A stretch of 64,000 nt of DNA. It comes from Sternotherus odoratus. Its lineage: Eukaryota > Chordata > Testudines > Kinosternidae. This document shows, piece after piece, positions 23,401-38,400 of the stretch. The stretch spans positions 95,679,340-95,743,339 of the forward strand of contig JAVMKO010000002.1 in the NCBI GenBank assembly GCA_032164245.1, given 5' to 3'. The notes beneath the pieces were generated by a model, which saw only the letters and a list, made by a program, of their open reading frames with translations, was not told the origin of the DNA and did no database searches. Made by a program: the position numbers and the translations under genes. Each line of letters starts with the position of its first letter. Positions within the stretch are counted from its first letter, which is position 1.

Positions 23401-26400
23401 CACAGTTATAGCAGTATAGCATATTCCCCATCCCATAATGAAATAAGCTGCACTGATATAAGGCACCTTTACACTGGAATAACTGCGTCCACACTGTACT
23501 GCTTTAACTATGCTGGTATGGAAAGCAAGAGATACAACTTTTATATTCAGGTAGAGCCTAGTAGAAAATGGTTCTTATGTGCACTAAATATTTTGTCACT
23601 GTTTCAATCTGTGGTGTTCACTGAAGTCCAAAGAGAAATTCTACAATTCTGTTATCCTCAAGACCCAGAATAGTAAATTCATCTTCATGTAGTACATAAA
23701 AGCTTTTCTAAAGACCTAACACATGAACAAATCACTCAAATTTTTGGCAATTACTTAATTTTGTTACTTCATGGACTTGACCTAACAACTAAAGTTTAAG
23801 GCAAGAGATCATTTTACCTGTAGTATTGGTTTGTGCCCCAAATGTAAAAGCTGGCTTTGTTTGCTCAGTTTCCTTCTCTTCTGGTTTTGTTAAGTTGAAA
23901 CTGAATGTGGGTTTTGCTGTGCTCTCTTCTTTGGTCTGCTCAGACTTCCCAAATGAAAAGATGGCTTGCGCCTTTGGCTCCTCATTGTCAACCGTCTTCC
24001 TGAACACTAATGAAGTAGCAGAGGTAACAGAGTCCTGTTTCTCCTCTGTCCTTCCCAAGACAAACTGTGAGGCAGATGCAGGCTCCATGCTGCCAAAACT
24101 GAAGCCTCCCTTTGCTGAAGGAGTTTCATCTTTTTTCTCCTCTGACTTTTTAAATAAAAAAGGAGTTGCTGCAATTTCCTTTTCTGCCACCGTTCCAAAG
24201 CTGAATCCACTCACTCCTGTTTTATTCTCAGATGTAGCTATGGAGGCAGTAGAACTTGTGCCAAAACTGAAACCCCCTAAAACGGGTTCCTCTTTCTTTT
24301 CCTGCTGTCCAAGATTGGATGTCCCAAACTGAAACACTGAAGTAGATGGATTGCTTGTACCAGAGGGAAGTCCAAAGTTAAAATTATTATTCTTATTGTC
24401 TTTTTTACTCTCCTCTGATTTAGAGTCTGAGGAAGAGATTCCAAATTTGAAGACCCCTGAAGTGTTAGAGAAATTAAAGCCCCCCGTCGTGTTGTTTGTT
24501 ACAGATCCCGACTCTGATGCAACACCAAACTTCAAACCCCCTTGTTCTCCAAATTTAAAACTTTCTGTGTTTCCTAATGCCTGAGACGACTCAGAGGATG
24601 ACGACTGAATGCCAAATTTAAACGACGGTGCAGCAGCATCTGAGGACACAACAGCAGTACCAAAACCTGGAGAAAGGAATAATAGACTACATTTATAATA
24701 CAGACACATGCAGTTAAGTCCTGCTCTGCAACAACACTGCTATTCTGATCCTGATCCTCTCCTGAGCCAATTATATAAAAACTCTTTTACTAGAAATGCC
24801 TTTTGTTTGTAGATTGTCAGTTACTTTAGGAGACAGACCTCTCAAATGAGTGGTGCTGTATCCCCAACTAGAATTAAATAACTGTACTTACGACTCACTT
24901 GAAATCTAAACTTTTTATATACATTTCAAACTAACAGATATGGTGATATGGAATGCTTTAAGAACAAGAATATACTCTTCCCTCCTCCCCCAACAAGAGA
25001 TATTTCTCCACACATACACAGACAATGCTGAACCCTAAACAAGTAATTTGTGAAGGTTTATTTTCTTTTTTCTGATATATAACATACACACACTTTGGAA
25101 AAAATGCAGCAATTCACATAAATCATCCACTACAACTGATAGAAAACAACTGAAAGAGTGCAATTATAATTTCCTTCATGAAGCATTACCTTTCAGCTCA
25201 GGTTTGGTGCCTGGTTTTGCATTCTCACAAGCTATGCACTTTGTAGCCTCTGCTTTGTTTTGTATCAAGCATGTTTCACAGTCCCAGCTTCCCTCAGGCT
25301 TCTTGAATTTGTCTAATCCCAGAAATCCTCCAGAAGGAGCAGAGAAAGAGGACATGCTGCTACTAGTCAGAGACCCTGAACCCCCTGGGAAACAAAGGAA
25401 AGTGTTAATCTATTTAAATCATAAAATAAATAAATACGATTATTTTATGAAGCTCTTAAGTTTCAACTACACTTCCAAGATGTAATGTATAAACTGACCA
25501 AGCACAAGAGGAGGAAACAGAACCTGGAGATTATCTTAAATATAATTTAGTATAGCTGAAGACTCTTGAAAAGCTTTACAAACTTAAAAGTAATATACAC
25601 ACTATATAGTGATTACTTGAAGCACACTAAAATGCAGTCAACACTGGGTTTAAACAGCTAATGCAGTTCACTGGCTACAGCGGGGTGGGCCTCCCTGGGA
25701 CTCCCACGCACCATTCAAACCCCCTGTTCACTGCCCCGTGACCCTCTGCCCCTTATCCAGCCCCCCCGACCCAGCCCGGCCTAAAGATACATTGAAATAA
25801 GGTCATGTATCTCCATTCTACTCCTGTCCAGCTTTACTGAATGCAGCCACATGGCAGTCAGGTGCATAAAATTATAAATAAAAACTATTATATATATATA
25901 TGAATGAATTTATACATATAAATATACTACACACAAAAATCTGATGTAGTCAGGGTCAAAACATATTTATAAAGAGCTCAAAGCTTCTGCAAGAAAGAAC
26001 GGTTCTCTTCAACTGTCATAAAAATGAAAGTACAGTCGGACCCCGTAATACTGCGACGATCGGGATCCAAAAATACCCGACTGCAGTAAATGCGGGGTCG
26101 TGGTATTGCAAGGTCGCGTGACATCAAAGTGCCGCGTTCCACCGCCATCAGGAGCCCCACACACCCCACATTATAAGCGGATTCGCGCTATAGCGGGGCA
26201 CGGTGTTGCGAGGTTCCACTGTATGTGTAGGCATCTTCTCAGACTCAGAGGCCAGGAGCCATCATGATCATTTAGTCCAACCTGCACATCATAGACCACA
26301 GAACCTCACCCACCCACTCCTAAGAGGCCCTGGCTGTGTTACTGAAGTCCTCAAATCATGAATTAAAAATTTCAAATTATGGGGAATCCACCATTTACAC

Positions 26401-29400
26401 TAGTTTAGACCAGCAAGAGACCTGTGTCCCACACTGCAGAGGAACATGGAGGGGGGTTGTATAGAGTGAGGGCATCCAGAGGATCTTGGGGAGGTGGTGG
26501 AGGCTGGATAGGAGTTGGGGAGGTCAGGGGACAAGGAACAGGGGGGATTGGATGGGTTGGGAGTTCTGAGGGGGGCAGTCAGGGGGCGGGAAATGGGAGG
26601 GAATCGGATGGGGGTGGGGCCAGGCTGTTTGGGGAGGCACAGCCTTCCTCACCCAGCTGTCTGTAGAATTTTGGAACCCTGATGTGGCCCTCAGGCCAAA
26701 ATGTTTGCCCACCCCTGGATTGATAGCTACTTAAGCATAAAAGGAATGCAGACACACTGCCACAATATAAATTAGAAGTTCATTCCTATCTTCATTCTCT
26801 GATGAGTACACATTGGTACATCTGTAAATATGTTTTTGAAGACTATTTGGAACCACAGTTCAAGACAAAGTGGTTTCTTTCTGCTCTCTATAATGCAGTG
26901 CTACAAAAGCCATTTGTCTTGCAAAAGGTGTTTAACTAAGTTATCAACTTGTGCTGGAAGATGGGCTACAGTTTAGGGAAGAGTAACCCTTTGGGGCAGA
27001 ATGACTTCATTCCAGGCAATAAGGAGAAGCAAATGCTAGTTCCAAAGCAGTGCCCGCAAGCAGAGACTTGGAAAAAATGGTAACCAGAAAAAAGAATCAG
27101 ATATTTAATCACACAAGTCCTAAGAAATGTGTTAAAGATGTGTTAAAGAGCTTATACATTAATCTTAATTCTCAATTTTAGAACTAGAGTATTCAGTGTT
27201 CTGTGCTCTAAGATTCAAATAAAACAGAATGCTTTTTAAAGACAAGGGCTTTTAACAAAATATTTAAGTAAATTTGCAAGCATGGAGAGTTAAAATACAC
27301 CAAAAAACCCCGCCGTACCTGGTTTCTCACATTGACAAGCTACACATTTACTGTCTTCTGCCTTGTTTGACACAAGGCACACTGTACAGTCCCAAGAACC
27401 CTTCGGCTTTTTGAACTTGTCACCAAACCCCAAAGTGACTGTAGTTTCAGTGCAGCTAGGAGAGGAAGTCACTGTTATTGTATTTTCTGTGACCACTGGC
27501 AATGTCAGAGCAGGCTTTACTCCTGTTCCAGGCTTTGGTGTCTCACAGGCCACACATTTTGTAGCATCAGGTTTATTTTGGACTAGACAGGTATCACAAT
27601 CCCATGTTCCTGCTGCTGTTTTAAATTTGTCTCCAAAGCCCAGTGGTCCTGTTGCAGGAGCAGTTGATTTAACAGCGCTGCTCAGAGTCAACATTCCAGT
27701 CTGTTTAGCAGGATCTGCTGTCGGCACTTTAGCAGCTTGACAGGCTACACATTTGTTGTCTGTTGCCTTGTTTTGTAAGAGACATGTGTCACAGTGCCAA
27801 TATGATGAAGATTGTTTAGAGGTTTCTCTAAATCCCAATGCGCCTGAAGAAAAATTACTTATTGCAGGCCGTGTATAAACTTCTGTGCTTGTTGAAACAG
27901 GCTGTGTTGCTGTAGGAGTGTGTGTCTTCAGAGAAGTAAAGTCTAGAAAAACAAACAGAAAACAGGTACATTTACATGAGCTCCTTTGAGGAACACTTTT
28001 TAGTCCTCATTTATCTTACCACATGACAGGATATATCTCCAGTACCATAAAAACAGAAGTGGTAAAGTCATTGTAAAAAAGCTTTACACCATCCACCCAT
28101 GTTTTCTCTATAGTTAATGTTGGAGTCCAGGACCACAGTGGACGACCAATTCAATATTTCAACCCTGAGCTTGTTTTCAATTGGTCAGCAAAACCTAATC
28201 TTAGATGAATGATTAAATTAAAGTTTCTCTATAACTCCTGCACCACATACTAGTCCATGTTTTACTATAAGCTCTTTTGAAATGGAACCCATTATCTCAC
28301 CAGGGCTTTTGAGAATATCCAGTACACTTCCTTCTTTCAAGACTTTTGCAGGCTTGAAGGTGCCATCGTGCTCGTCCTTTTCTTTCTTCTTATTGCTGGT
28401 GCTATTTACCACAGTGGTACCTTTAAATAGAAAGTTTACTACTTTCATGGAGAAACATGCTGTGACAAGGTGGCTCCTCTGCTCCCCTGTCTCAAGTCCT
28501 TTGGGGGGCTGCTGCGGCCCTGGCACCCTTTCTTCCTCTCTCAGGGTCAGGCTCCTGCAAGCTAGGAAGGCTAGGTCCCCCCTGGGAGGGACCCTTAGTT
28601 CTCTTCTCCTACTTGTCAGCAGCCTCTCTGCCCCTGCTTCTTCCAACTCGCCCCTCACACCCCTCTACTTTCGCCAAATTCGCTCCTCTATCTCCTACTG
28701 CCTCCAAACTCACTCCTCAAACACACTCTGCCTCCAACCTCACTCCTCAAACTCCCACACGCCTCTCTGGGGAAGAGTCTCTTTTCAAGGGCTCTGACAG
28801 CCTCCTTAATTGGCCTCAGCTGGCCCTGCTTCTGGCTGTGGCAGCCCTGCTCAGCTGGACCCGGTTCCCTTGTGGTAAGCTTTCTAATTGCAGGCCTTCC
28901 TGGCAGCTGTCTGCCCTGGGTCTGCCACAATGCTCAAACTGAATCAAAAGGTTCTCTCCTTATTCCATCCCTCTCGAAAATATAAACTCTTCAAGAGTTT
29001 TCCTATTTTCCAAGGTTTGACTTTTAAAATTTTATGTTCAGAGAAGACAGAAACTTAGGTATGGGTGTATTATTACAAGAACTATACAAGTCCAAATCAC
29101 TTTTTATGTATAATTACAAGGTTACTAATTTCAAGAAACATTTACATAGCCCCCCAATTTCAACTCAGTTGACAAGCATAATAAAATTAATGTGGACTCC
29201 TACAAAGAAAGGTTGGATGTAGAGCTGGTTGGGAATTTTTCATTAAAAAAAACATTTAAAAAAACCCAAAAACACAGAAAATGCAGGTTCTGTAAAACTG
29301 AATTTTTTCATAGGAAAAAATAGATTTTGCTGGGTTTTTTTATTTCTATTTTCCTTAACAGGAAAATATTTCACTTTGGATTGGTTCATGACAAATAAAA

Positions 29401-32400
29401 ATATTTCAGTTTGTTGAAATGAACCGAAACATTTGGTTTATAAAGTCAGTTCAAGATTAAACTGCATCCTCCTATCCTGCCACCTTGCCCCATGAGAGCT
29501 GTAGTTCGAATTTATCATGCCTCCATTTCTTTCCTGTGCATTAGGCTTCCTCACCAATGATGCTGATGACTATTCATGTATCATGGGAGATGTAGGATGG
29601 ATAGAGAGCCCAGTCTCTAACGGAGAATGAAGACATGAGGCACCCGAATTACAAATCCAATAAGACAACGTAGCACTAGGAGATGCAACTTAACACTGAA
29701 TTAAAACAAAAGGTTTCAATTTGAGAATATCAAAGCATTTTGTTCTGATCAAATATGCAACAACGGTTTGCTACTTCTGAATCACTTTTTTGAACTTTTT
29801 GTTCTTTTTTTTTGGATATTTTAACTTTTTGTTCCAATTGAGGCTGAAAAGAAATGTAGAAATATCAGAATTTCCTGCAGAATAGAAATTCGGATTTTCA
29901 TTTTACTGTAGTTATATGCAGAAGTATTAACATCTACTGTTGCAATTTTCCCCAAGAAGATTTTTTCTTTCTTGCTTGCTGTCATTGAAAACAAACTATT
30001 AGGGCCTGCAATTAAGAGTGGGAATGGGAAAGTGAAGTCTCAAAAGGAGAGAAAACAGCTGCTCTCAAACTACCAAAATTTTATACTTAGAGAAAGATCT
30101 GCCTGTCACACTGCTATTATTGTGCCTGTTTATGAATAATTACAAGGTTACTTTCTAATTTCTCCAGCCTCTTGGACTATAAATATAATATTTGTATGAT
30201 TGATCTGACAGAAAGTGCATCGTAAATTACTTTTTAATGTACTCACTTTTTTAAATGTCAGATCAATTTTTATTACTTTTTGTTAGTTTTTGTACTGCTA
30301 GACTGGGGCCATATGTGCCAAAGTTCTGATAAGACAATTTCTATAGCTAAATTATAAATACTCCAAGATGGGATTTCATCATTAAAACGGTGAGACAGTA
30401 TGAACTGTGGTGGCACAAATATGCAGTTTTAATAAATGACATTTAGAAAGAGTTCCTAAAAAATCTGGGAAGTTACCAGAGTTTTTATGGAATACAGCTA
30501 TTAAGATTCAGAAGAGAAGGGAATAAGTTAACAACAGGACTTTCATGCGCAGTAACTACAGCACGGGAAGTGTTTTGAAATTCTTTAGTGTGTAAGATGT
30601 GGATTTGCCCTATCATTTTAAACAAACAGTAATATGAAATAGTCAATTAAAAAAAATCGGTCAAATATACTTTCAGGGGCCCCGAGTCTCCCTGCCAGTT
30701 TTTGTAGTTTAAAAATCAGATTTTTCCTATCTTTTTTTTTAAAAAAAATAATAAATAAAATTCTAACACTTGCTGTCTGAAAGACACCAACTAACAGGGG
30801 AATCTGAGTATTAAAAAAAAATGTTATCAAATGCAGAAAGTTAAACTAAAAGAATTTTTTCTCTATAACCTTTCACAACAGTAATCTTAGGTGCTGCTTG
30901 TAACAATAGCATATAAAGTATTCCAAAAGTAGTGTGTCTTAAATTTATGGTGTCCCCATAACTTATGCACAAATAAAAGTATGCTTTACATTATAGCATT
31001 TCAGTGGCATTTTCATATAACACAGTATGCCAGAAGAAATCCTGGCTAAGTAAAATAAACATCCCTGGCAACAGAGAAATATTTAGGGTTGTGGTTGGAA
31101 ACTGTTATTGCTTTAAGAAAGAACAAGTAAGATAAACCAAACACGTTAATGATCATCACTTAGGCATTATGATTGAAACACAAAAGGATAAAAGAGCAGC
31201 CTCTAGGAGGAAAGGTAGAAAGTGAGGGCTGGGGGTGGGAGGGCTGTTCTAGAAACTCCTCTTGGTAATGCACTAGTTCCAATCTCTGGTGGAAAATGAT
31301 CCCCATTTGAGAGGATGCAGATGGTGGGGTTAGACAGTTCGGCTGGGATATGCCCACCAGCCAGATCTAGTGCTAGGAAAAAAATTAAAAAAAAATTCAG
31401 GTCTGAAATGCTGGAGTTTTAGTTACCTGGGCTAATAAGAAGTGGCACTGGAGTATCACTGGATCCAGAAGCTTGTGTTGATTTCACAACAGGAACACTA
31501 AATGTAAACCCAATCTGATAAAGAGGAAAAAAAAGAAGATCTTTACAATGCCAAAAGGAAGAAATCTTAATCCAGTCTAACACACAAGTACAAATTCAGA
31601 CTTCAATTCTCTGGCATACAATTTATTTGGCATCCAACTGAATATGGAGACCTATGTTCCTTCTTCCATTATTTGTCACTAATGCCATTTTATTGTTTTG
31701 AAATGTTTTGTTAAGCCCACAGCAAAAGCTTCAGGAACAGTTGTGTTTCTACATGCATTACTTACAGACAGTGGAGGTAGCACTTCTGCCTCAGTAGATT
31801 TTACAATTGGAGATGAAAATCTGAACACAGGACTGCTAGCATTACTTGCTGGTTGCACCTAAATTTTCAAAAATAAAAAAAATGAGTATCTAAAAAGAAA
31901 ACATGTTGAAAGAAAAAACAGTTACTATTTAAGGCTATAAAAATATAAAGAATTCTGCACTGAACTTGGGAAAGCTAATTTTGACATTTATAATTCCCAG
32001 ACAAGAACTATGATGAAATGCAATTAAGGTTCAGAGTACATATCAATAGTTTATGGTAAAATATACTAGAGTCATACTGTAATTATTCCAAAACCATATG
32101 GTAGAAGCTCAGAAAATTAAGAGTTGAGGTTACACTGAAAATATATTCAAATATGTTAAGGTATGAAAATGCAGCCAAGGCACCTAAACAACTTTAAATT
32201 CAACTCTACATTTACCAGGCCTCTCCATAAATAAATGGATATCTGATTTAAAAACAAAAACTGTACACAAATATTAAAATGTGTCTAGACATTCTTAATG
32301 TTTATTTTTATTCCAGTTATAGACACTAATTATTGTGATAACACATTTCCTACTGAGGCTTCCAATGCCTTTTATGGTACTTCTAAATTGAATAAATCTT

Positions 32401-35400
32401 GGCATACTGTAACCATAACAGGATTTCCAGAGCATTTCCAGAAGCCATACATCTATATTATCCAGTAAGTCGTCCATCCAATAATTAATCTGACAATTTT
32501 ATCAAAATCTTTCTGCAATCTCATTACACATCAGAATATAATGGCCCTCATTTACTCAGCTGGACTTAAGCTAATGCTACTTAATCTACCCCTTAACACC
32601 ACTAAAAACATATCTGATATGCAATATGGCGAAGGAACAAGACAAACCAATTCTAATCCTGTAAAGTTTTATGTACATACAATGTAAAAAATTACCTTGT
32701 TAATCACTGGTTGTGTATTAGTGATTGGTGATGATGACACAGTAGTAGTGGCAAGGGAGCCAAAACTGAAGTTAGGCAGTGCTGTAGTATTAATTGGTAG
32801 GGGTATTTTGGGTAGTACTGGTGCCTCCGCCTCCTAAAATGGTACATTTTATTTATTTATTTTTCTATTCTACATTAGAAACTACATTTTCACCGCTAAT
32901 ATCTATACAAAATTAAAAGCAGCAAAACCAAATTTAAAATAAAATGATAAAAATATATCCAATCCCCCCATCCTAGCCTACTACAATATTTTTAATCTTT
33001 GGTAGGTATTTTTCCTGGGTATGCCATGACCATGTGTACAACAGGCAGAACAGGGAAGACTGTCTCAAAGTTGCTAATTTAACCATTGTCCATAGGATGT
33101 GCCATAAAAATAACATAAAATGAAAGGTAGTCTAAGATTTTCCTATTTAAAACTTATTTTTGTTATTTAAATTTAATAACTAGAATTCTAGAGAAATGAT
33201 AGTTTTGCTAGTTGACCCTCCCTACTCTTTATTTAATTAAGATGTAGGATTTCAATACATGCTGAGATATGCAATAAATCCTCTAGCAAGCTAAGGAAGA
33301 CCAGTCTTGATGTTTCTGATATTTCTAAGGATAAAAAACAGAGAAAGCAAGTTTTGTTCTTTTTTTAAAAAAGTGAACACACACACACACACACACACAC
33401 ACAAATACACACACACAAATCAAATCTTTCAGGTCTTCTTTATACATCACAGACACACAAAAGGGCATAAACCTTATTTTAGGAACATAAGAATTGTCAC
33501 ACTGGATCAGACAAGTGGTCAATCCAGTCTAGTATCCTGTCAGACTTCGTGTCATATAGTTTAAGGTAAGGTGAAAGACAATTATGGAACAAACACAGAA
33601 GCCACTGAAGCATAAAGACATTTCTTTAAAGGTATTTAGTTGCTGAAATTAAACTGGGTATTATCAAGATTTAACTAGCTTAATGACAACTCATTAGTGG
33701 CATTTGGATCTATGCAGAAACAATTAAGTGTGCATAAATTAAGACCTAACTTTATAACCAAAGGAATTTGGTTCCCAACTTCTATACTGGTTCATTTCAA
33801 CATATTTAATGAAAATTAGGCCCATCAAATCTTTATACTAAGTTCTCTTATTTGTGCTACAGAAATACCCTCAAAGATCTCCAATATCCAGCTGGATTTT
33901 TTCTCTACATCAGTTCAGTCAAAAATTTGGTCTCACAATTCATAACTCTACCCTTAAGACAAAAGAGGCAGTGCATAGTCTATTGTATGCTTTGGACTAT
34001 ACATATTTGAAACACTAAACACAGAAAGAATTCTGTGGACATGTACTATTATTTTTGAGTTTTATTAAATTGATTTTTTGGATGAAAAAATACTGAGGAA
34101 GTGGCTGATTTGTGCACCCAGGAAGCATTCATCAATGTCACTTACAAATCTCAAACATATTTAATATTTTTGCATGCACATATAGTGTTGTTTTCAGCTT
34201 TATTCCATTTCAAATTTTTAAATTTGTTCTAAACTGTTAGGTAATAGAAGATATTCTGAATTTATTTTATTTCCTTTACCGCCACTTATTTAATATTTCA
34301 ATTCTTTAAAATAAACTGTACATATTACCATGATATATTTACTTCGTGTTTTGTGTACAAGTTTATTCAGCTGCTAGTGAGAAACTCTACAATTGGAAGA
34401 ATCCCTGAAGTAATATGGCCAAAGTTTCCAAATACGGCCTCTCATTTTGGATACCCAACTTCAGAAATCTAGGGCCTGATTTCCAGAAGTGATGAGCAGC
34501 TGCAGCCCCTATTGAATTCAACTGGAGACAGAAGTGGCTCAGCACCTCTGAAAAATCAGGGCCAGCTGTCTCAAGTTGAGTACCAAAATTGAGACATTCA
34601 AAATCAGGGGCTCTTTGAATTTTTGTGCATATGGCCTGTCAAAAATTAGAGGGAACATTGCTTGTAACTATTAATTTTTTGTGTAGTCTCTTAGGAGCCA
34701 AATATTTCAGTTTCATGGCATCCATACTTTCAAAAATTCCATTGTGATAGAGCAATTTAGCTGAAGTATTTTCTCTTACCTGTTTTTCTTGTCCTTGTTG
34801 AGATACATAGTGTACTCCTCTTTCCCTTCTCATCTTGCCACCACCACCACCTCCCACTCCAGAATATAATCCGTTGGAAGCAGGTGTACTGAATTTGGGG
34901 TATGTGAAATTGCTGGCACAGAAATAAACGGTATATGAATAGAGCGTACTCATTACTTAATTGTTTTAAGCTCTTATACCCTCTGTCTGGTCTGGAACAG
35001 AAACCTTCCTACCCACAGTCTAGAAAGAGCAAAGTTCTCGTCCAAGTTGTCTTGTGTTGGTCAAATAGACATCCCAAGCAATAAGAATATTGCTAAATAG
35101 AAAAAGCTATAACCAAAGAAAAGCGTCAATCAGAAACAGTCCCAACTCCACAAGGTGTGATGTCTGAGCCAGCAGAGAAGATAGAAAAATTAAGTTAGCT
35201 AGTAAAATACGTTATTCTCCCACATCCCTTATTGCTAGCTTGGACAGTGGACATTTCAAATGAAATACCCACCACTAAATGAGAGACCAGATAGAATGGG
35301 TATCGTGGGAGAGTGAACAAATCAGACTATATGCAAACACTGACGTCAAGATTTCAGCGTAGAGAAGATATAAAAGAATGTCAAGGTACCTGTCTGCCAC

Positions 35401-38400
35401 TGTTATAGAACGAACCTTGACAGAAGGCAGAGACTCCAGTTTCTGCAGCATAACAGTGAGAGACAGAAGCCTTACAACCATTCGATCTTTCATATGACCC
35501 TCAACAGAACAAAGAATTCTTTTCAGATACACATACATCAAAGGGCTTTATAAAGCCTAACCGAATTTTCTCTTTTTCATTCCAAAAGCCTGGATAGAAC
35601 AAAGAGGAAAGATATTCTAAACCTAAGTGGAAAGGGGAAAAACTAGCTAAGGAAATTAAGGGAAAAGAAACATTACATTACACCTTCCCCAGATGAAGAG
35701 ATAAAAGTGCCCAAAGGAAAGAAATCCTATACAGTAGACTCTCGATTATCCAGGATGATAGGAAAAAAATTAATCCTGGATAATCACCATCCATAGGAAA
35801 TATGGGGTGGAGGGGTTAGTTCACCAGCCACCCTGCGCTGGGGGGAAGCGGGCTTTGGTTCACTGGCTGCCATATGCCCTGGTGGTGGTGGTGGGGGGGT
35901 TGTGCGCGCTTGGGGAGGCAAGAAAGCCAGAGCCGGCCCTGCAACATACGTGTATTTTTTTTTTTTGACATCTTGGTTAATCCACATCCTGGATAATCGA
36001 GAGTCTACTGCACTGAAGTTCTTCTTCTGGCCAAGCAGACAACTACTAAAAAGGTAGGTTTAAGCACATGTGAAGGCTTTTAAGCCCCAGGTCAAGTCCC
36101 CATAAGGATGAGGGTAGAGCCTTGTTTTAACCTTGTCAGATGCTCCAGAATAATCTTTTCAGCTCTGGATGGGAACCTATGGAAGAGCACTTCGTTGCTT
36201 CTTAAAGTCTAACTAGAATTTGGATGCTCAACCTTTACCTACCCAAACTTAAAGAGCAACAAGAATTTTAGAAATTTCATATTTTACTCAATTTAACTAG
36301 TCCTGCACCAGAGCCTGACTCAGACTCTTATACAAAATATGTAACCTTTTCTGCATACACCTGTTTGTCACTTACGGAGGAAGTCACTCCTCTGCCCCTA
36401 AAGGAAAGACTCTGACTTACAAGTCCTTACCCAGATTTCAAAATGGAAAACTTCTACAAAAAATCCTAAGGGACTTCCCCTTGTTTCTTATCAAGAGCCA
36501 CCCAAGAACTAAACAGACCCAGATATTAGAGTGCAGATGTTCTTGATCAATTAATGCAACTGGATTGACTCTCTTGGAAAAAAAACAAAAAAAAAAACAA
36601 TGTCAAAAAGGGTGTGATTATCCCTTCTGCAGGGGAATAGAAATCCAGAGGTCAGGCTTTGTATAAATTATCTTCATGCAGAGGATATCCTGTGAAAAAT
36701 ATTCTATTTCCACTACAGAATAATCCATTTTGAGGGGGGAAATGCTAAACAAACTGATACCGAGGCTATGAAAGTTGAGAGACTTATAAAAATCATAGAG
36801 GAAAACTCAGGTAATCATTTCCAAAACCCACAGAACTGCTCCAAGACGGTGAGGGGCTAGCTTCTGAAGGCTAACAGAGTCTAATGACTCATCTAGGTAC
36901 GAAGCAGCAATTTGCCCTGTATCTTACACACAGCAAAGCATCTGAAAAGTCAATGCCGCCTTCAACAAAGAGCATGAGATACAACTAAGAAAATGGTACT
37001 AGGTCACACTCAAAAGAACTTCTCTGAGAGAGAACCTACCTTAGTGTAGTAACCATATGTGTACAACAGGACTGATACATCAATTGGTTGTTAGATTAAT
37101 ATATTCTTAAATTTCAAGAGACAAAACTGAAGATGAGACTGTGCAGAACAGGTGGAACCACACAGTCTAGACCACTAGGGGATTACTTCTGCCATGTCAC
37201 TGCAAGTGGTAAGTCATTTTAGAGAACCTTAAATCAATGTTTCACATTTCAAACTATTAGAAAAAAGCAAGGCTGCTCCATACAGAGTGACCAGATGAAT
37301 CAAGAGAAACATCTTCATTGAGCTACGGTAATATCAGAAATCTAGCTCAGCTAGCTGAAAAACTGTCCACACTTCCTGGAGAAGGGAAATTACAATGCCT
37401 CACCAGCCAAACAACCCCCTCTACAAGAGTGACACTGCAAGAACTTTATTTCCTGCCTTCATTTGCTGGTAGGAAGACACATTCTGGCTAATAAATGGTT
37501 GTCTGTAAATCATATAGTTCTCATGTATCCTTTTTTCATTTAGTATAATTACTACTATCGTTATTAATTTATCCACCATCATTCCCTTCTTTTCTACTAA
37601 GTGTATATTAACAGACTTTAAACATTTCATATGCCATTTCTGAGAAACAATTCTTAACTAAAAAGTCCCAATTTCACATTCTGTTGTGTGATCAAGAAAT
37701 ATTTCTTATTTCCTCTACAAAAAGGGTAAGCACGGAGACACTGTTGTGGAGGACACACAAAACCACCACCCTTCTCTCACATAAGTAATTTAGATTAAAT
37801 CTAGGTTTGACATACCTTTCAGGTGTTTCTACTTGCTGTTCTGCAGTCAAATTCTTCTCCCTCAATCCCTGCAAATAAAAAATTAAAACTTTGGGTTTCT
37901 CTAAATTTGCTATTATTTCAAGCACAAAACAAGACTATAGTTATGGTAATTCTTACAATATTTCTTCTGCTTCTTTTATTAAACTAACTAGAAAAATCTT
38001 ACCACATCTACTTAGACTTCGAAGTCAAGTCAATATTACAGACACCTCAAATTAAGCTTTGCAGCTCCAATGACTGTCATCAGTTTATCACTATTACTGA
38101 TTAAAATAATGGCAGATGAAATTCTTTTTATATTAACCAAATTTCACTAGCGTAGCCTGCATGTAAGACACATTATGTACTAATTTTAACAAACACTGGA
38201 TTCCAAATAATATATTATAAACTTTTTGAACCAAAATCTGGTCCATGGGCTGTTTTACAGTCTATGCAATCCGTATATTACATAATACTAGCAAAGTTTT
38301 TAATATTAGAAAGAGCATGTCATTTTAACAATCCCATTAATCATGGAAACAAACATCTATTGACATCGGACTCATATCAATCTTCTATCAGGACAAAACA

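Larger units (their letters stand above)
21630..23817 (-). other. NUP153 intron 18
   Basis: Contains a Harbinger-type MITE (22459-22743), a TTTTA repeat (23337-23364) and a possible further MITE (about 23250-23520) with repeated gtataac/tataact motifs. No exon. Confidence 0.7.
25385..27318 (-). other. NUP153 intron 16
   Basis: Carries a C-rich hAT-like stretch (about 25675-25795), a TA microsatellite near 25888, a Tigger-like MITE (26033-26221), a CR1 fragment (26245-26445) and a G-rich hAT-like repeat ending at 26717. No exon. Confidence 0.75.
28421..31426 (-). other. NUP153 intron 14
   Basis: Contains the solo LTR (28461-28929). About 29220-29460 is rich in gaatttttc/gaaaatattt motifs and resembles a palindromic MITE. 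About 29470-29640 (around atcatgggagatgtag) looks like an old DNA transposon piece. No exon. Confidence 0.6.
32834..34779 (-). other. NUP153 intron 11
   Basis: Contains a CA microsatellite (33377-33415), a repeat fragment (33480-33545) and a palindromic MITE (34472-34562). No exon. Confidence 0.75.

Noticed and set aside
33307..33564. Frame with a His-Thr run
   Set aside because: Translation of the CA microsatellite.
35275..35541. 88-codon frame on the minus strand
   Set aside because: Looks protein-like by eye (few low-complexity residues), but no homology is recognisable and it falls inside NUP153 intron 10 without splice support.
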